Assembly: GCA_027924645.1 (NCBI GenBank)
Contig: BSBN01001199.1
Span: 372,001-436,000 of the forward strand
Direction of reading: 5' to 3'
Length of the DNA: 64,000 bases
DNA from: Cunninghamia lanceolata
Lineage: Eukaryota; Streptophyta; Pinopsida; Cupressales; Cupressaceae
Positions 21,879 to 34,044 of the stretch are shown here, one piece after another; positions within the stretch are counted from its first letter, which is position 1; every line of letters starts with the position of its first letter. The notes below the pieces were generated by a model, which saw nothing but the letters and a program-made list of their open reading frames with translations, searched no databases and was not told where the DNA came from. The position numbers and the translations under genes were made by a program.

Positions 21879-24800
21879 TTTTGGCAATCAGGATTGCACC
21901 CTTAGCAAAGGAAAAACTTAGCTATCCTGTTGCAACATGGAAACACTCTCAGATTGTGGGTGATCTATTTTGAGATTGAATCTCCAGAGTGAGCTAGTTC
22001 TCTGAATGAATTTTCCTAATCTAAATAGCTTTTTGAGAAAAGGGATAGAAGGATAACTGAAAATGAAATAAATAACTGAAACTAATCCCTAAGGTAATGG
22101 ACCAATACTTAAACTTCTAATTTCCTACCAAATCTTACCCACAATCAGTTCACAGAACTTAACTCTCACAACCCCTTGATTATACTTAATTCATTAATAT
22201 TTCACATGAAGGTTCATCAGAAAACAACATGCAACCTGAATCAAATAATCAACTTGCATACCCATCACAAAATTCAAGACTAAACAAAGGATAAATGACT
22301 ATCACAATGCAATATCAAATCAATTTTGCATATGAATCGACAAATGGAAAGGAAAACTACCACTCTATAAATTGGAAGGAATAATGAGTGCAAATAAATT
22401 GAAGTACAACTCTCTCAGTGTGAGAGGAAGACTCTGAAAATCTGAACTCTGATATCTAAAACTCTAACTCTGATTGGGACTACCAAGAAAGAACTGACTG
22501 TCTATCATATATCCTGTATAATGATCTCTCCCCCAAAAGAAAAGATGAAAAAGCTCCTAAAAATAGTCATTTTCGAGCTCCTCATAAAAGCCAAAAAATG
22601 GGCCACCAAAATGCCTCCAAACTGTGTAAACAAACTGCCAAAAAGCTCTTCGATGTGACCCCACTAGAAAATCTGCTTTGTATGCCCACAAAAAGCTCAG
22701 TCCTTGTCCATATTTGCCCAAAAATAAAGCAAATCTAGAAAAGAATATTTGATTTTCTTTATTTGTTTTGATTGCATAAAATAGTTTTAATTTTAAAGCA
22801 ATTTATAAATCATTGCTTTAAAACAAAACCTTACATTGAGATTGCAGTTTGAAACTATATCCTAAGTTGATTTGATTTTTAAAAAAAATGAAAATACAAG
22901 GCTTATAATTCCACCAAGTATATACATTACATAACAATTGATTTTTCTATAAAAAATCATAAAAATACCCCAAGGCATCTGTGAGAGTTTTACAAAAAAT
23001 AAAAGGCCTTTAAGGCCTGTCCTCCAAATGGCTCTGCAAAACTCTAAGGGCATGTGAGTTTTTGGAAAGAATAAAAACCCCCTTAGTGCCCGACCTCTTC
23101 TTGATCTACAAATTCCCTAAGGCATATGAAGATTTTTTTTTTAAAAAAAATCCTAAGGCTTGACCTTTGCTCAATCTGCATTTGAGGCATCATAACATGT
23201 TCCATTCTTACCATCAAAGATGACAAAAGGGGTCATGGAGTTTAAAGACATATGAGCTAGGCAACAACTAGCCTTAATACCCCTGTGGGTATTAACTTGG
23301 ACAATGAAAAAGAACTCAATGTGAAAAAATGCATATCGACCTTAAGTCTTGGGGAGAAAACCCTAAACACAAAAAGATTTCACCCTAGAATGTCGGGCTT
23401 ACATTCACTCCTCATTTTCAAAGAAAATACTTGTCCTCTGTGCTGCCATGGCTAGGGTTTGGAGACCAAACTCCTTAGATTTCACTATCTACAAGATCAG
23501 TTTTATGAATATTTCTACAAGAAACGAAAGGTAACTTCCTCTGTACCGACATTTGATTAGCTTATTTCATTGCTCTGAGATTCTTTAGCTTCTAGTCGTG
23601 GGCTCAATTTTTTATGCATATTGTTCTTTATATCTTTATTTTTTGTCACTTATGTCGCTATTCCTCTAGCCACCACGGATGATGGGCTCATTTGAGTTGT
23701 TGTAAAAAGACAAAAATTGCGGCCCCATGTCTACATTCCCACTCAGAGATGAGAGGTGAGCTTCCAATCCTAAACTCTACATATATTTCTGAGTATTTTT
23801 TGTGTTCTATGAGCTTGAAAACTTTGATTCTTCCTCTGTAAATGCTTTACCAATTATTATTCCTGAACCTCCTTTCTCAATTCGGGCTTTCCAGAAGAAC
23901 CTGTAAGCATTTGCCTTGTTTACATGAGTTAAAGGCTTTATAATGATTCTTCACTGAAAAAGCATTTGTTGACTTTATATTTTGTTTGAAACCCTAAGTG
24001 GGTTTAACATTGCTAAAATGTTCTCTGGCTGCAACCCCTGAGCATTTTTCCCTTACATACTCCTATGTATCTGTAACTTTGGTCTAAACCCCAATGGGTT
24101 TGAAAATGACTGTAGGACTGGAAAATTCATCTATTAGCATTTCTAAAAATGAAATGAAGTAAAAATTCTTCACTCTCCTTTTCATCTACAAACCATTTCA
24201 AAACAAAGACTATAACTGGCCACGATTGTGTATGATGCTCCGAGCATGAAATGATAACGAGACCCAAATGGGTTCATGCACAATATACAAAATGGGTTTT
24301 ATTATTACCATTTCCTATATTAAATGAGTTCAAAACACATTTCATTTTGTAGCTTTCACTTGATCTGGCACTGTATAGTGAGGGTTTCGATATTTTTGAA
24401 GAAGACCGTCCCTTTGGCCGCGGATTGATACTCCATGACACATGATATTACTTATCTTTAATTTTCCTTTATCTCCTTCTGTAGATGCATGGGATATTGA
24501 AACTTCATTACAAAATGCCTTCTCTTGCTATTCTGGATTGATGTATGCATTCTATGCTCATAAGATATGTAAGCATTTGATATATAATTCACTCATATGC
24601 TTTTAAGCATGCTGTATCCTTAGAACTGAAGCTGTATATGTACATTGAGATTGCAGTCTTTGCTATGATATAATGTATTTGATATAGCTATTCTTTTTCC
24701 TGCATCCTTCTATATACACTTTGGAAACTCATTCTTCACTATAATGGCAAGGTGTATCTTGGTGTTTCAACTCACATACATCTATGTTTGCTTCATTTGG

Positions 24801-26050
24801 TAACCATAGCATTTGGCATATATCACTTATTGTTCCAATATTGTATCCCTTCAAATGAATTCTCATTCATGCCATATGGAATTGTTGTGATTCCTTTATT
24901 TTACTATGGCATGGATACCTATGCTTCTATGTATATCTTGCAATTGTTCTACACACATGGTTGGAAGATTATATCATGAAGTTAAGTTGGATATTTTGGC
25001 ACAAAAATGACTCTTCATTTGTACTATCTTTCACTTCGTCTTATAGTAGCACATTCACATAAATATTCTTCTTGAGATTCTGTAGCTAAATATGAACATT
25101 GATTTTCCCATTTTTTTGTGTATATCTCTCATTTGATGAATGTGGCACTTTTGATATCCAATTGGCATGATCACCTTCAATTTATGACATGGCATGTTAC
25201 TTGCAGTCACTTGTATACAAAATAGTCAATATGGCACTTGTTTTAGATTGTACCTTCTTTCTTCACAATGATGCTTGCAAGTAATCTACTTTTATGACTG
25301 TTATGGTAGTCATGATGATGACTGATTTTGGATCTTATTAGAGTTGTTCAGGCATTGAATTACAATTTCATACTTCATTAAATGACAAATGCCTGATGTG
25401 TTATAGCTGATGAGAAAGGTGATGACTGTTACATTGTTGTCTACTCCATTTATCCTTCTGTCTTACAATGAATACTATCTGATGAAAACCAACATGATAA
25501 AAGGATAATGAGCCCATTTTCCTGCTGCTCCATTTGCATATTGTGATCATTATATACTAGTTGTTCCTGTCATATATGTTGTTCCTTTGAATAATTGTTG
25601 TTGTATATACTTGATATGATTGTTTTTTCATCAGCGTACTATTATATCCCAAGTTTATCGCTTGTTTGTGGTTCTCACTTCACCTTTGAATTGATAATCA
25701 TGGATGAGCAATAAACTTTGAGGCTCTTGCCATTAGTCAATGAGTTACTCCTTTATGTGTTAATTTGAGAAAAATGAAAATGTATTCTTGTTCCATCCCC
25801 TCTTGAGATTTAGGGGCAACATGCTAGGTTTAACCCTTGTGGGAGCCCATTTCCTCCACATGCTTTAAAATCTTAAAATTAGCAACATGATTTATCCTGT
25901 ATCTACACATGAAACAAACATGTTAGATAGAATCAATGAAGTACAATGATTGTTTCATTTTAATTTCTCTTGTCCATGGATGATTTGATGTCAAATCTAG
26001 TGCATTATAGGCAATGTTTTATGTCTCATTTGATAGACACATAGAGAACT
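21879..26050 (-). mobile_element. 3' LTR of the outer gypsy, first part
   Basis: Aligns along its whole length with 47826-52000. The expected terminal TG is TT here (21879-21880) and intact in the other LTR. Short open frames in this region recur in the other LTR and code for nothing recognisable. The part stops at GAACT, the target-site duplication of element A. Confidence 0.9.
26046..26050. other. target-site duplication GAACT, left copy (element A)
   Basis: GAACT immediately before the TGTTGATAAC end of element A; repeated at 40917-40921 after its other end. The uninterrupted LTR at 51983-51990 reads AAACT here, so the site existed once before insertion. Confidence 0.9.
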
Positions 26051-26536
26051 TGTTGATAACTGAGAGGGGGGGGGGGTGAATCAGTTATCTTAAATATTTG
26101 ACTTCCAGTCCTTCTTTTTAATTAGTGCAGAATCAGATTATTCAAGCATACATAACAATCAAAGCAGAAATAACTTCAGTACACATGACACAATGATTTT
26201 GAAGTGGAAAACCTGGTTATGGGAAAAACCACGGGGTGATTAACCCAAGATTTTATTCTCTGTTAAAAGAATAGGATAGTACAAAATGACACTTGCTAGT
26301 TAGGGCTCACTGCCCGCGCACACTGCTCACAAGAGGCTCAATGCCTACAAGAGACTCACTGTCTACAAGATACAAGAAGGTAACACTTTACTTGAACTAA
26401 TGAGAAGCATCTATACATGCAGAGGTTCAGTTCCGATTAGGCACAATAAACTAATCTGCTACACTTCATTCTTACTCTTCTTAGGAGCTGCTATCCTATT
26501 ACATTCTGGACCTATCTTACTACCTTCACACTGCTC
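26051..26536 (-). mobile_element. 3' LTR of element A, truncated
   Basis: Aligns with the first 479 bp of the other LTR (39814-40292), up to CACACTGCTC. It then jumps to sequence that in element C lies inside the element (CTCACTCCCCCTTTGACAT). The missing piece is the outer part of U3 with the expected polypurine tract, about 760 bp in all. A run of about eleven G at 26065-26075 replaces seven G in the other LTR. Confidence 0.85.
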
Positions 26537-26637
26537 CTCACTCCCCCTTTGACATCATGGCAAAGGGTGGGGTCCGCACACCAAAATTTGTAAAAATTAA
26601 TTGTACTTAGCCACATAAGTATATAAACAGGTTATAC

Positions 26638-28304
26638 TTACATATACTTAAGTATATTTGCAAAAGTGCTTTTCAATTGTACAAGTTCTATTGCCCAACT
26701 CAGCTTCATCCTATCCAAAATTGAGATGTGACCACTCAACAGGAATGCAAAAGCTTCTGCCTTCTTAAGATCTGTCAGATCATTGGTCCGGGCTGTGGCC
26801 TGAGCATTAGTTAGGGCTTCAGGTATGGCCTCTAACTTAGGGATAATGATCCTTCTAAGTTCACCCATTCTGCTTATTATGTTCTTCCTTTCCTTCTTAA
26901 GCTTCTTAATCTCATTCATAACTACAATAGTTTGACATTCCTGGTTTGTTATGGATACAGTGAGAGGATCAAAATTCTGAGATAGGCTTGCCAGTTTGTC
27001 CTCTTGTTCCTTTACTTTCTTCTCAATATCCTTTGTTACTTTAGTCCAGGATATACAAAATTTATATACATCTCCTCCATCCTTGAGAGCATTTTCTAAG
27101 CTCTTTATCCCAATATCTATATTTCTCCTATCATTGGTTATCAAGGTTTGTAACTCAGAGAATTTTTTATCCAAAAACTCTTTTTGGACCTTATTTTCTG
27201 TTGACTTTTCTAAAGAATTAAAATGTATATGAATAGAATTTACAAGAGACTTTAGATTACTGGATGTGGAGGCCAAAGGATCCTTTTGGAAGGATGGCAT
27301 TATCTTTTCCAATACACCGGATGCAACTTCTATTAGCTCACAGCCTTCCATGTGAGACTTCAGGAGTTTTTCTTTTGCCTTTGCTTGAGCAAAGGAAGCT
27401 ATCTTCATTGTTTGTACTGGGGAAAGAGAATCAAAATCAAATGGCCCTTGTAGAAGTTTCGGTTCATCAATCTCCATTGTCTCTTTGTTTAAGAACTCTT
27501 TGACAGTTTCTATAGTGTCTCTTGCCGGAGATAGATTCTTCTTCTCTTCTGCAGTCTCAGAGCTGTCTCTTGGAGTTTTCTCTGATTGATCTTTTTCTTT
27601 TTCTTGTACTTCTCCTTTGGATCCAGAGTTAGCAGGGGAAGCTAGAGGAGAGATGTTTCCCTATTGATGAACTTCCTCTTCCAGAGTAGACGATTCTAAG
27701 TCCTTATCTTTCTCTTCACCTGTCTCCTTTACCTCTTCTGCTACAGTCTCATAGAATTCTTCTTTGTTGTCCATTCCCGAGGGATCATCACCTAAATCCT
27801 CTATAACAAGAATATTGAATCTCTTATAGGCATTTCGGAGGATTTCTTCTGTTTCTTTTGCCACATTATCAGTTTCTCCAAGCATGAGCTGATTCATTCT
27901 AGCCTTAATCTAGAACTCATCCTTGCAATCTTTGAAGATCATATCCATTTGTTTTGGTGTAATTGAAGGATAGAGCTGAATAGCTATCTGATCTCTAATT
28001 TCTAAGTCCTTAGCCTTGGCATTTTCTTTTCTCATTTCAAGTTCCTTCTATCTGCATCATTAAATGCATCATAGAATTCTATTATTGGTTACAGGTTTCC
28101 ATCCACAATAACTACTTTGACTAAATCATCTAATGATAGAGTGGGCTTTTCAACAAACTCTTCTGCCTCTACCTCCTTGGTTTCACTAGATACTTTCTTT
28201 TTCTTTTTCATCTTCTTGATTTCTTCATCACATTCGGTCTCTTCATCATCCTTGAGGCTTGTATATGATCTTGTAGCTTTTGTCTTTGTTCTCTTCTCAC
28301 CATT
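26638..28304 (-). pseudogene. element A second ORF, C-terminal half (coiled coil)
   Basis: Reading continues on the minus strand from the chromovirus insertion. First comes a Lys/Glu-rich region (TKATRSYTSLKDDEETE, KKMKKKKK), then a segment with KENAKAKDLEIRDQIAI, then an acidic region (27897-27661). An open frame of 279 codons (27477-26638) follows, starting MEIDEPKLLQGPFDFDSLS. It is strongly heptad-like in its middle and has FAFLLSGHISILDRMKLSW near the end. Element C has the same blocks (KPKLIQGPFNLDTLS, YTFLLSGQISILDGMKISW). At least two stops and a shift interrupt the frame. No enzymatic motif is visible; a structural or multimerising role is only inference. Confidence 0.75.
28300..28304. 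other. target-site duplication CCATT, left copy (chromovirus)
   Basis: CCATT before the left LTR; repeated at 36512-36516 after the right LTR. Removing the chromovirus and one copy rejoins the Lys-rich coding frame of element A. Confidence 0.9.
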
Positions 28305-30062
28305 TGATAGGGAGGGACTCTAGAATGTCAATTCTACCTATCTTGAATCAATTCAAGACTCTGGACAACTCTAGCCTCTCTACCAATTCAAGTGCTCATG
28401 ACATCTTTCTACACAAAAATGTCTGCTAAATTCCTCAACTCTTTGCAGAGATGGAAAATTCTATCACTCTACTTGGTGTGGGACACATTTCTTGTCCTCA
28501 CTGCTTCCAAGATACTACCTCAAGGGCACATAACTTTTATGAGCCTGTTGTCCACCCTTCTCTCTCTATTCAAGGGTCTTGACTGCTTGGTGCTCACTTT
28601 CTCCCTCTCTATTTTCCACCCCTGCAAGTCTATTCTCCTACTTGTTTATCTAGCCAGACTCCTTACTGAGCTCACCTAGAACAAGCATGCATTGCCTCTA
28701 GTCGACAATCCAACCATCCCACAAAAGAAAAACAAACAAAAGGAAGGGCTCTATTTGATGGCCTCCATACTATACAGAGGAACTTGAGGGACATCAAGAC
28801 AGAGTCATGGTTTGCAAAAGAGAACAAAATTGCAAAAAAACAAATGACTAATCTACCTCAGAATAACAAACTGAGAGCTGTACAAAAATACAATACTGGT
28901 TGAACTACTGAATTGGATTTTTATTCAAAATTGTTCTTACATCAAAATGCTTCTCAAAATCAAAATCTTTCCCCCGTAACCCCTTATAGAGAGAATTCTG
29001 CATCTTATAGTTATCACTTGTCCATTACAGGACATTTCAGTTCTCAGACCGGTTCGTATTCTAACTGCCCCAGTTCAACTCTATGCTATCATTCCATTGG
29101 TGTGACCACCCTCTATCGATGAGTCTAAATCTTTATCGGCTGATAGTATAAGTTTGGCCGATGTCACCTTTGACTTCATAGACTTCCGTCGCTTAGACTT
29201 ACACCATTGGTGTAGCCTTCGGTCTATCTCCCGATGCACTAACTTACCCCGATGACTTCCATTCATGCTTGTCAGACCATACAGTGTCAAAACATGTATT
29301 CACTTTCCTACTGGCAAGATATCTCTATTTTCTCACCGAAATCAAACTTACTTTCTTTATCGGCCTGACCTACCTTATCGGCCTTCCCACATTCTTTCTC
29401 CCCGATGACTTATCTCTCCCCGAGATCTTTATGCTCATTGGCCAAACTTAGGATTATCGGGCTCCTTTGGAAATATTACTCTGACGCTTGTTATCACCCC
29501 GATGATCTTTGACTCTCTTCCGTCGGCCAGACCTTCCAACTTCTCCCCCCGATGCTTCCTATTGCTGTGACTTAGGCTGTTGGTGAAAGTTTCTCCTCGC
29601 CTTCCAATATGTAACCTCACACCGATGCCTTTGAATCTCTTAGACTTTCCATCACCCAGACAATGTCTATCGCTCAGACTTTACACTTGTTCTCTGATAT
29701 CACAACCTCACGCCAAAATCCACATACAACTTCTCCATCGACAAGACTACCTCTATCGACAGTGTCTCCATTTCTCCTGCTGACATGCCAATAACATCCC
29801 TATCAGTGAGACATTGGCTTCGGCCACAGAAAAACTTCCTTCACTGATACACCAATGAACTACCCATCGGTGACACTTGATGTTCATCACCCTAATCAGT
29901 GAGATCATTATTGTCGGATCAATGCAAACTTGGTCATCCCGATAGCCTTTCTCACACCGACATGCATGTTCCCACTTTGTCCTATTTGAAAATTCACAAC
30001 ATCACACCAAAATGCAAAAAGAATATATACATGGGCTCCAGGCCCGTGGTGCTCCTGCACCA
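28305..30062 (-). mobile_element. 3' LTR of the chromovirus
   Basis: 1758 bp, plus-strand ends TGATAGGGAG and GCTCCTGCACCA. The inner edge is followed by the polypurine tract (30063-30075). The region 29090-29900 carries many CCGAT/ATCGG motifs, several decayed to CCAAT, ATTGG or ATCAG relative to the other LTR. Open frames on both strands here also occur in the 5' LTR and have no recognisable product. Confidence 0.92.
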
Positions 30063-30075
30063 TACTCCCCCTGTG
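30063..30075 (-). other. polypurine tract of the chromovirus
   Basis: Minus strand CACAGGGGGAGTA directly before the TGGTGCAGGAGC start of the 3' LTR. Sequence and position fit the plus-strand priming site. Confidence 0.85.
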
Positions 30076-30126
30076 CGGAAAAAGCTAAGTGACCTCCGGT
30101 GACAATGAGGAAAAATCAATGCCCCT

Positions 30127-30256
30127 CTATTTGAATTCTAACTCTGCAACCCAAGCAGCTTCTGCCTCAAGCAACTGCTTCCATTTGACCAAATGCTCCA
30201 TGTAGACTCCATGTCTGGTCTACTTCTATACCCTAGAATCCAGTATTCTCTCTGCT
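30127..30256 (-). pseudogene. chromodomain at the C-terminus of chromovirus pol
   Basis: Downstream of the integrase C-terminal region the same frame reads ERILDSRV, stop, K, stop, TRHGVYMEHLVKWKQLL, then EAEAAWVAELEFK and a final stop. This matches the chromodomain pattern ILD.R...R......LVKWKG....ATW. Chromodomains in plant chromoviruses recognise histone marks and direct integration into heterochromatin. Two TAG codons within six bases would cut it off in this copy. Confidence 0.85.
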
Positions 30257-31610
30257 TGTAGTTTGGGTTTTGGTGGCAAAGTCACATTTTTGACTATTTG
30301 TTCCTTCTCTGAAATGGATCCATTTGCTGCTAACTGAGGACCCTTGTATTGCACCAGGTCTTGAACATTAAACACTGGTGAGATTGCTAGGTCTTCTGGC
30401 AATTTAATCCTGTATGCATTGTTGCCATACCTGTTTAGGATTTGGCAAGGACCAATTCTTCGTATTTGCAATTTGGTTGGCATTCCTTTCTGCAGTCTGG
30501 CTTTGTTTAGGTGCACCATAACTAGATCACCAACTTCAAACTGGATGTCCTTCCTGTGGGCATCTACTATGTTCTTGATCTTCTGTGTGTTTTCTGTCAA
30601 GGTTTTCTTCACCTGTTCATGTACTTCTTTCATGGATTGTACAAAATCCTTTGCATGACCACTTCTGTTCTCCATGTTTCCCATATTCCTGAGCTCACAT
30701 ACACCTTTGGGGTGCATTCCATAGACTATTTCGAATGGACTCTTACCAGTAGTCCTATTCACACTGTCATTATAGGCAAATTCTGCCTGATGAATGACTT
30801 GATCCTAGCTCTGCCCATATTCCTTGGTTATACATCTTAATAGGTTACCCAGTGTCCTATTTACCACCTCTGTCTGACCGTGTATTTGTGGATGGTATGC
30901 TAAGCTGAAAGATAAATTTGTCCCTAATCTCTGCCATAAAGTTTTCCAGAAATGCCCCATGAACTTAGCATCTCTGTCAGACACAATGCTTGCTGGAAGT
31001 CCATGAATCCTTATCACTTCTCTGAAAAACAAGTGTACTATATGACTGGCATCATGAGTCACTTTACAAGGAATGAAATGGTTCATCTTGCTAAACCTGT
31101 CCACAACTACATATATGCTATCATAACCAGTCTTAGTCTTAGGCAAACCAACCACAAAATCCATACTTATACATTCCCATGGCCTAGAAGGAATGGGCAA
31201 AGGTTGGTACAGTCCTGCATTTGAAGTGGTTCCCTTGGCCTTTTGACATACGATACACTACTCTACATACCTTCTGATGTCTTTGTGCATCCTCGGCCAA
31301 TAATAGAACCGTTGGACTAGCTCTAGTGTTTTGTTCAGACCAAAATGGCCACTCAGACTGCCATTGTGCTTCTCCTGTATGAGATTTTCTCTCATAGATC
31401 CCCTTGGCACACATAATTATTCACCTTTGAATAGCAGTCCCTGCTGCAAGGTGAAATCTGCAAACTCACTGTGAAAGTGATTCTCAAAATCTTGACATAC
31501 CTTGTATGCCTCAGCAAAGTCTTCATCATCTCTATAGAGATCCTTGAGATCTTCAACTCCAATACTCTTCAACTGCACTTCCTGCACTGTGAGCAACCTC
31601 CTACTCAAAG
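30226..31610 (-). pseudogene. chromovirus integrase
   Basis: An interrupted frame. The start (31608-31417) precedes the zinc region, where the right frame reads FYYWPRMHKDIRRYVE, stop, CIVCQKAKG. The catalytic core follows (31200-30805) with the first Asp in [11 protein letters not shown], the second in IVSDRDAKF and the Glu in GQTEVVNRT. The C-terminal region (30762-30226) has EVGDLVMVHL, GPCQILNRYG and SPVFNVQDL, the GPY/F-like module of gypsy integrases. Catalytic D, D and E are all present. Stops at the zinc region and near 30800 break the protein. Confidence 0.88.
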
Positions 31611-31710
31611 CATCTGCAACTTTGTTGAGCTACCCCTTCTTATGCTTAATTATAAAAGTGTAGGATTACATGTACTCCATCCACTTGATATGTCTGCTGC
31701 TCAACTTATC

Positions 31711-32249
31711 CTATGAGTTTAGAAAAATCAGGGCTTGGTTATCTATGTAGACAACAAATTCCTTAGGTAGGAGATAATGTCTCCACTTCCTAAGTGCTTG
31801 GACTAGAGCATACAACTCTAAGTCATACGAAGAGTACTTACTCTTTGCTTCATTCAACCTCTCACTAGAAAAGGCTACAGGTCTGTTCTCCTGATTTAAC
31901 ATTGCTCCTACAACTATGTTACTTGCATCACATTCAATAGTAAATAGGTTATCAAAACTAGGTAGCAATAGTACAGGTTGTGTTGCTATCTCTTTCTTCA
32001 ACTGTTCAAAACTTCTATCTGCAGCTGGTGTCCATCTGAATTTTGCTTTCATTCCCCCTTAATTGTATTCAACATGGGTGCACATATCCCACTGAAATTT
32101 CTGATAAACTTTATGTAAAACTGGGCTAAGTCATGGAAACTTCTCACCTCTGTGGCTGCTCTAGGAGTAGGCCAGCTCAAGATTGCCTCTACCTTTGACT
32201 TGTGCATCTTCAATTCTCCCTGGGACACCACAAAACCAAGGTATACCAA
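31711..32249 (-). pseudogene. chromovirus RNase H and RT connection
   Basis: Two adjoining frames. At 32249-32052 YLGFVVSQGELKMHKSKVEA, with VRSFHDLAQFYIKFIRNFS, is the RT-RNase H connection. At 32052-31711 RNase H has TIECDASNIVVGAMLNQ (Asp), YDLELYALVQALRKWRHYLL (Glu) and FVVYIDNQAL (Asp). The three catalytic residues are visible. A shift lies between the parts, and a stop follows QALIFLNS where the usual text would continue. Confidence 0.88.
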
Positions 32250-32252
32250 TTC

Positions 32253-32777
32253 CTACTTCATGAATTCACACTTCTCCAGATTGATGGTTAGTTGTTCATC
32301 ATGTAATTTTTGCAAAACAGTATTTACATGTTCCAGATGTTCTTCCTTAGTCTGACTAAAAATTAGAATATCATCTAGAAAAACAACTATGAATTTACCA
32401 ATATAATCCTTTAGGACTTCATTCATGAGTCTCATAAAGGTGTTGGGCGCATTTGATAGACCAAATGCCATAACAAGCCATTCATACAGTCCTTTTGTGG
32501 TCTTGAAGGCTATCTTCCACTCATCACCTTCCTTGATTCGTATTTGGTGGTAACCACTCTTCAGGTCTATCTTAGTAAAGTACTTTGCTTTTCCAATATA
32601 GTCCATGAGATCTTCAATTCTGGGAATTGGAAATCTATACCTTATAGTTATCTTGTTTATGGCTCTGGCATCTGTGCATAATCTCCATGATCCTCCTTTC
32701 TTTGGTGCCAACACTGTGGGCACTGCACAAGGACTAATACTCTTCCTGATCGAGCAACTCTTGCACTTGTCTAGCAA
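32253..32777 (-). pseudogene. chromovirus reverse transcriptase
   Basis: Order of motifs: [20 protein letters not shown], then [47 protein letters not shown] and [18 protein letters not shown] is a recognised variant of the YxDD catalytic motif. A frame shift or stop at about 32777 separates it from the upstream part, which reads [22 protein letters not shown] sequence in another frame. Otherwise this is the best-preserved domain of the element. Confidence 0.9.
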
Positions 32778-33312
32778 TTTCTTTGTGCTGGTCTGGAGTC
32801 ATCTTGTAAGGAGCCTTGTTTGGCAAAGATACTCCTAGAATCAGGTCTATCTAATGACTTATTGCTCTCTATGGAGGCAATGTGGCTGGTACACCATCAC
32901 TGATTATGCCCTTATACTTCTCCAGTATAGGCTACATCTCCTTGGGAATCACTGTCTTCTTATCCTGCTACTCTTCTTTTGGTTTTACTATGATAGCATA
33001 ACCAATACCATCCTCCTTAAGAGTATTCAAAAACTCTTTTCCACTCACAACCAAGATATTGGGACTCTTTGTCTGAACTGCATCCTCATCCTCCAATGAC
33101 TGAATCTTGTAGGTGACACCATCCTTCTGAAAAGAATAGGCATTCTTCTCACCATCATGTATTGCCTTTCGGTCATACTACCATGGTCTGCCCAATAAGA
33201 GATGGCATGCATCCATGGGTAGTATATCACATAATACCTTATCCTTATAGCCACCTATACTAAACTCTACCCAACTTTGTTCATTTACTACCACATGTTG
33301 ACCCTTATTCAA

Positions 33313-34044
33313 TCATGTGACTCTATATGGGTTTGCATGAGTTATTCTTTTCAAATTTAGTTTCTTAACTACCTCATCAGAAATAATATTATCAGTAGAT
33401 CCTAAGTCTATGATAATTTTACATACCTTATTCAAAATCTTGCATTTGATTCTAAATAGTGCTCTCCTCTGGCTTGGTTCAGACTTTACTGGTTCCTTCA
33501 TCAAGGTTCTCCTTATCATCAGGTTCTCTCCATCTTCTAAGTTTAGATTGACCTTAGGTGACTGGCTGTTGGATGCATGATCTTGGACATAGTGATTTCT
33601 CTTATCACCTCCTTGAGAAGAGGATGTGGCCTTTTCTGGACACTTATATGCTAGATGACCTAGATTACCACAGTTGTAACACTTCATGGTGGTGAAATAG
33701 GATCCTTTGCCTGATCCTCCTGGCCTTCCTCTGTTAGATCCTCTTCCTCTGTGGTTTCCTCTACCACTCGACTCCCCACTTTGCTCTGTGAGTTTGGATT
33801 CTGCTTGGGATCTATTGTCAGCATTCCTTCCACCGAAACTTCCTCTGTGTCCCCTGTTATCTCTGCCCCTTCCTCTTCCTCTGCTATTTGAGTCTTGTTT
33901 CCTCTTGCTCTTTTCCTCTACTTTCAGTGCTAGCTGATAGCATTTGTGCACTGTTGTAGGACACAACAAACTGATCTCTTCTTGTATATTCCACTTCAGA
34001 CCGTTAAGGTACCTTGCTACCTTTATGTTTTCATCCTCCATCAC
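33313..34044 (-). pseudogene. chromovirus gag C-terminus, zinc knuckle and protease
   Basis: One open frame of 243 codons. The gag end has VARYLNGLKWNIQEEISL. A Ser/Arg/Gly-rich linker follows, then a zinc knuckle CYNCGNLGHLAYKC (C-x2-C-x4-H-x4-C). Further on comes the protease site CKIIIDLGSTDNIISDEVV. The catalytic Asp is kept, while the usual DSG reads DLG, as in some plant gypsy proteases. The start Met here is not the true start; gag begins upstream in another frame (34692). Confidence 0.85.

Noticed and set aside
24752..24979. Plus-strand frame repeated at 50697-50957, hydrophobic and membrane-like
   Set aside because: Both are inside the outer gypsy LTRs. The repetition reflects the LTR pair and the frame is not long enough to be convincing.
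28392..28679. A 95-codon plus-strand frame that recurs almost unchanged at 34841-35128
   Set aside because: Both copies lie in the two LTRs of the chromovirus, so the recurrence is LTR duplication. The composition shows no known motif.
29100..30100. Several 60-70 codon frames on both strands with similar counterparts at 35500-36300
   Set aside because: LTR copies again. The frames exist because the CCGAT-rich region has few stops.
33707..33937. Leu/Pro-rich plus-strand frame opposite the chromovirus gag linker
   Set aside because: It is the antisense of the Ser/Arg/Gly-rich gag linker and zinc knuckle; low-complexity shadow.
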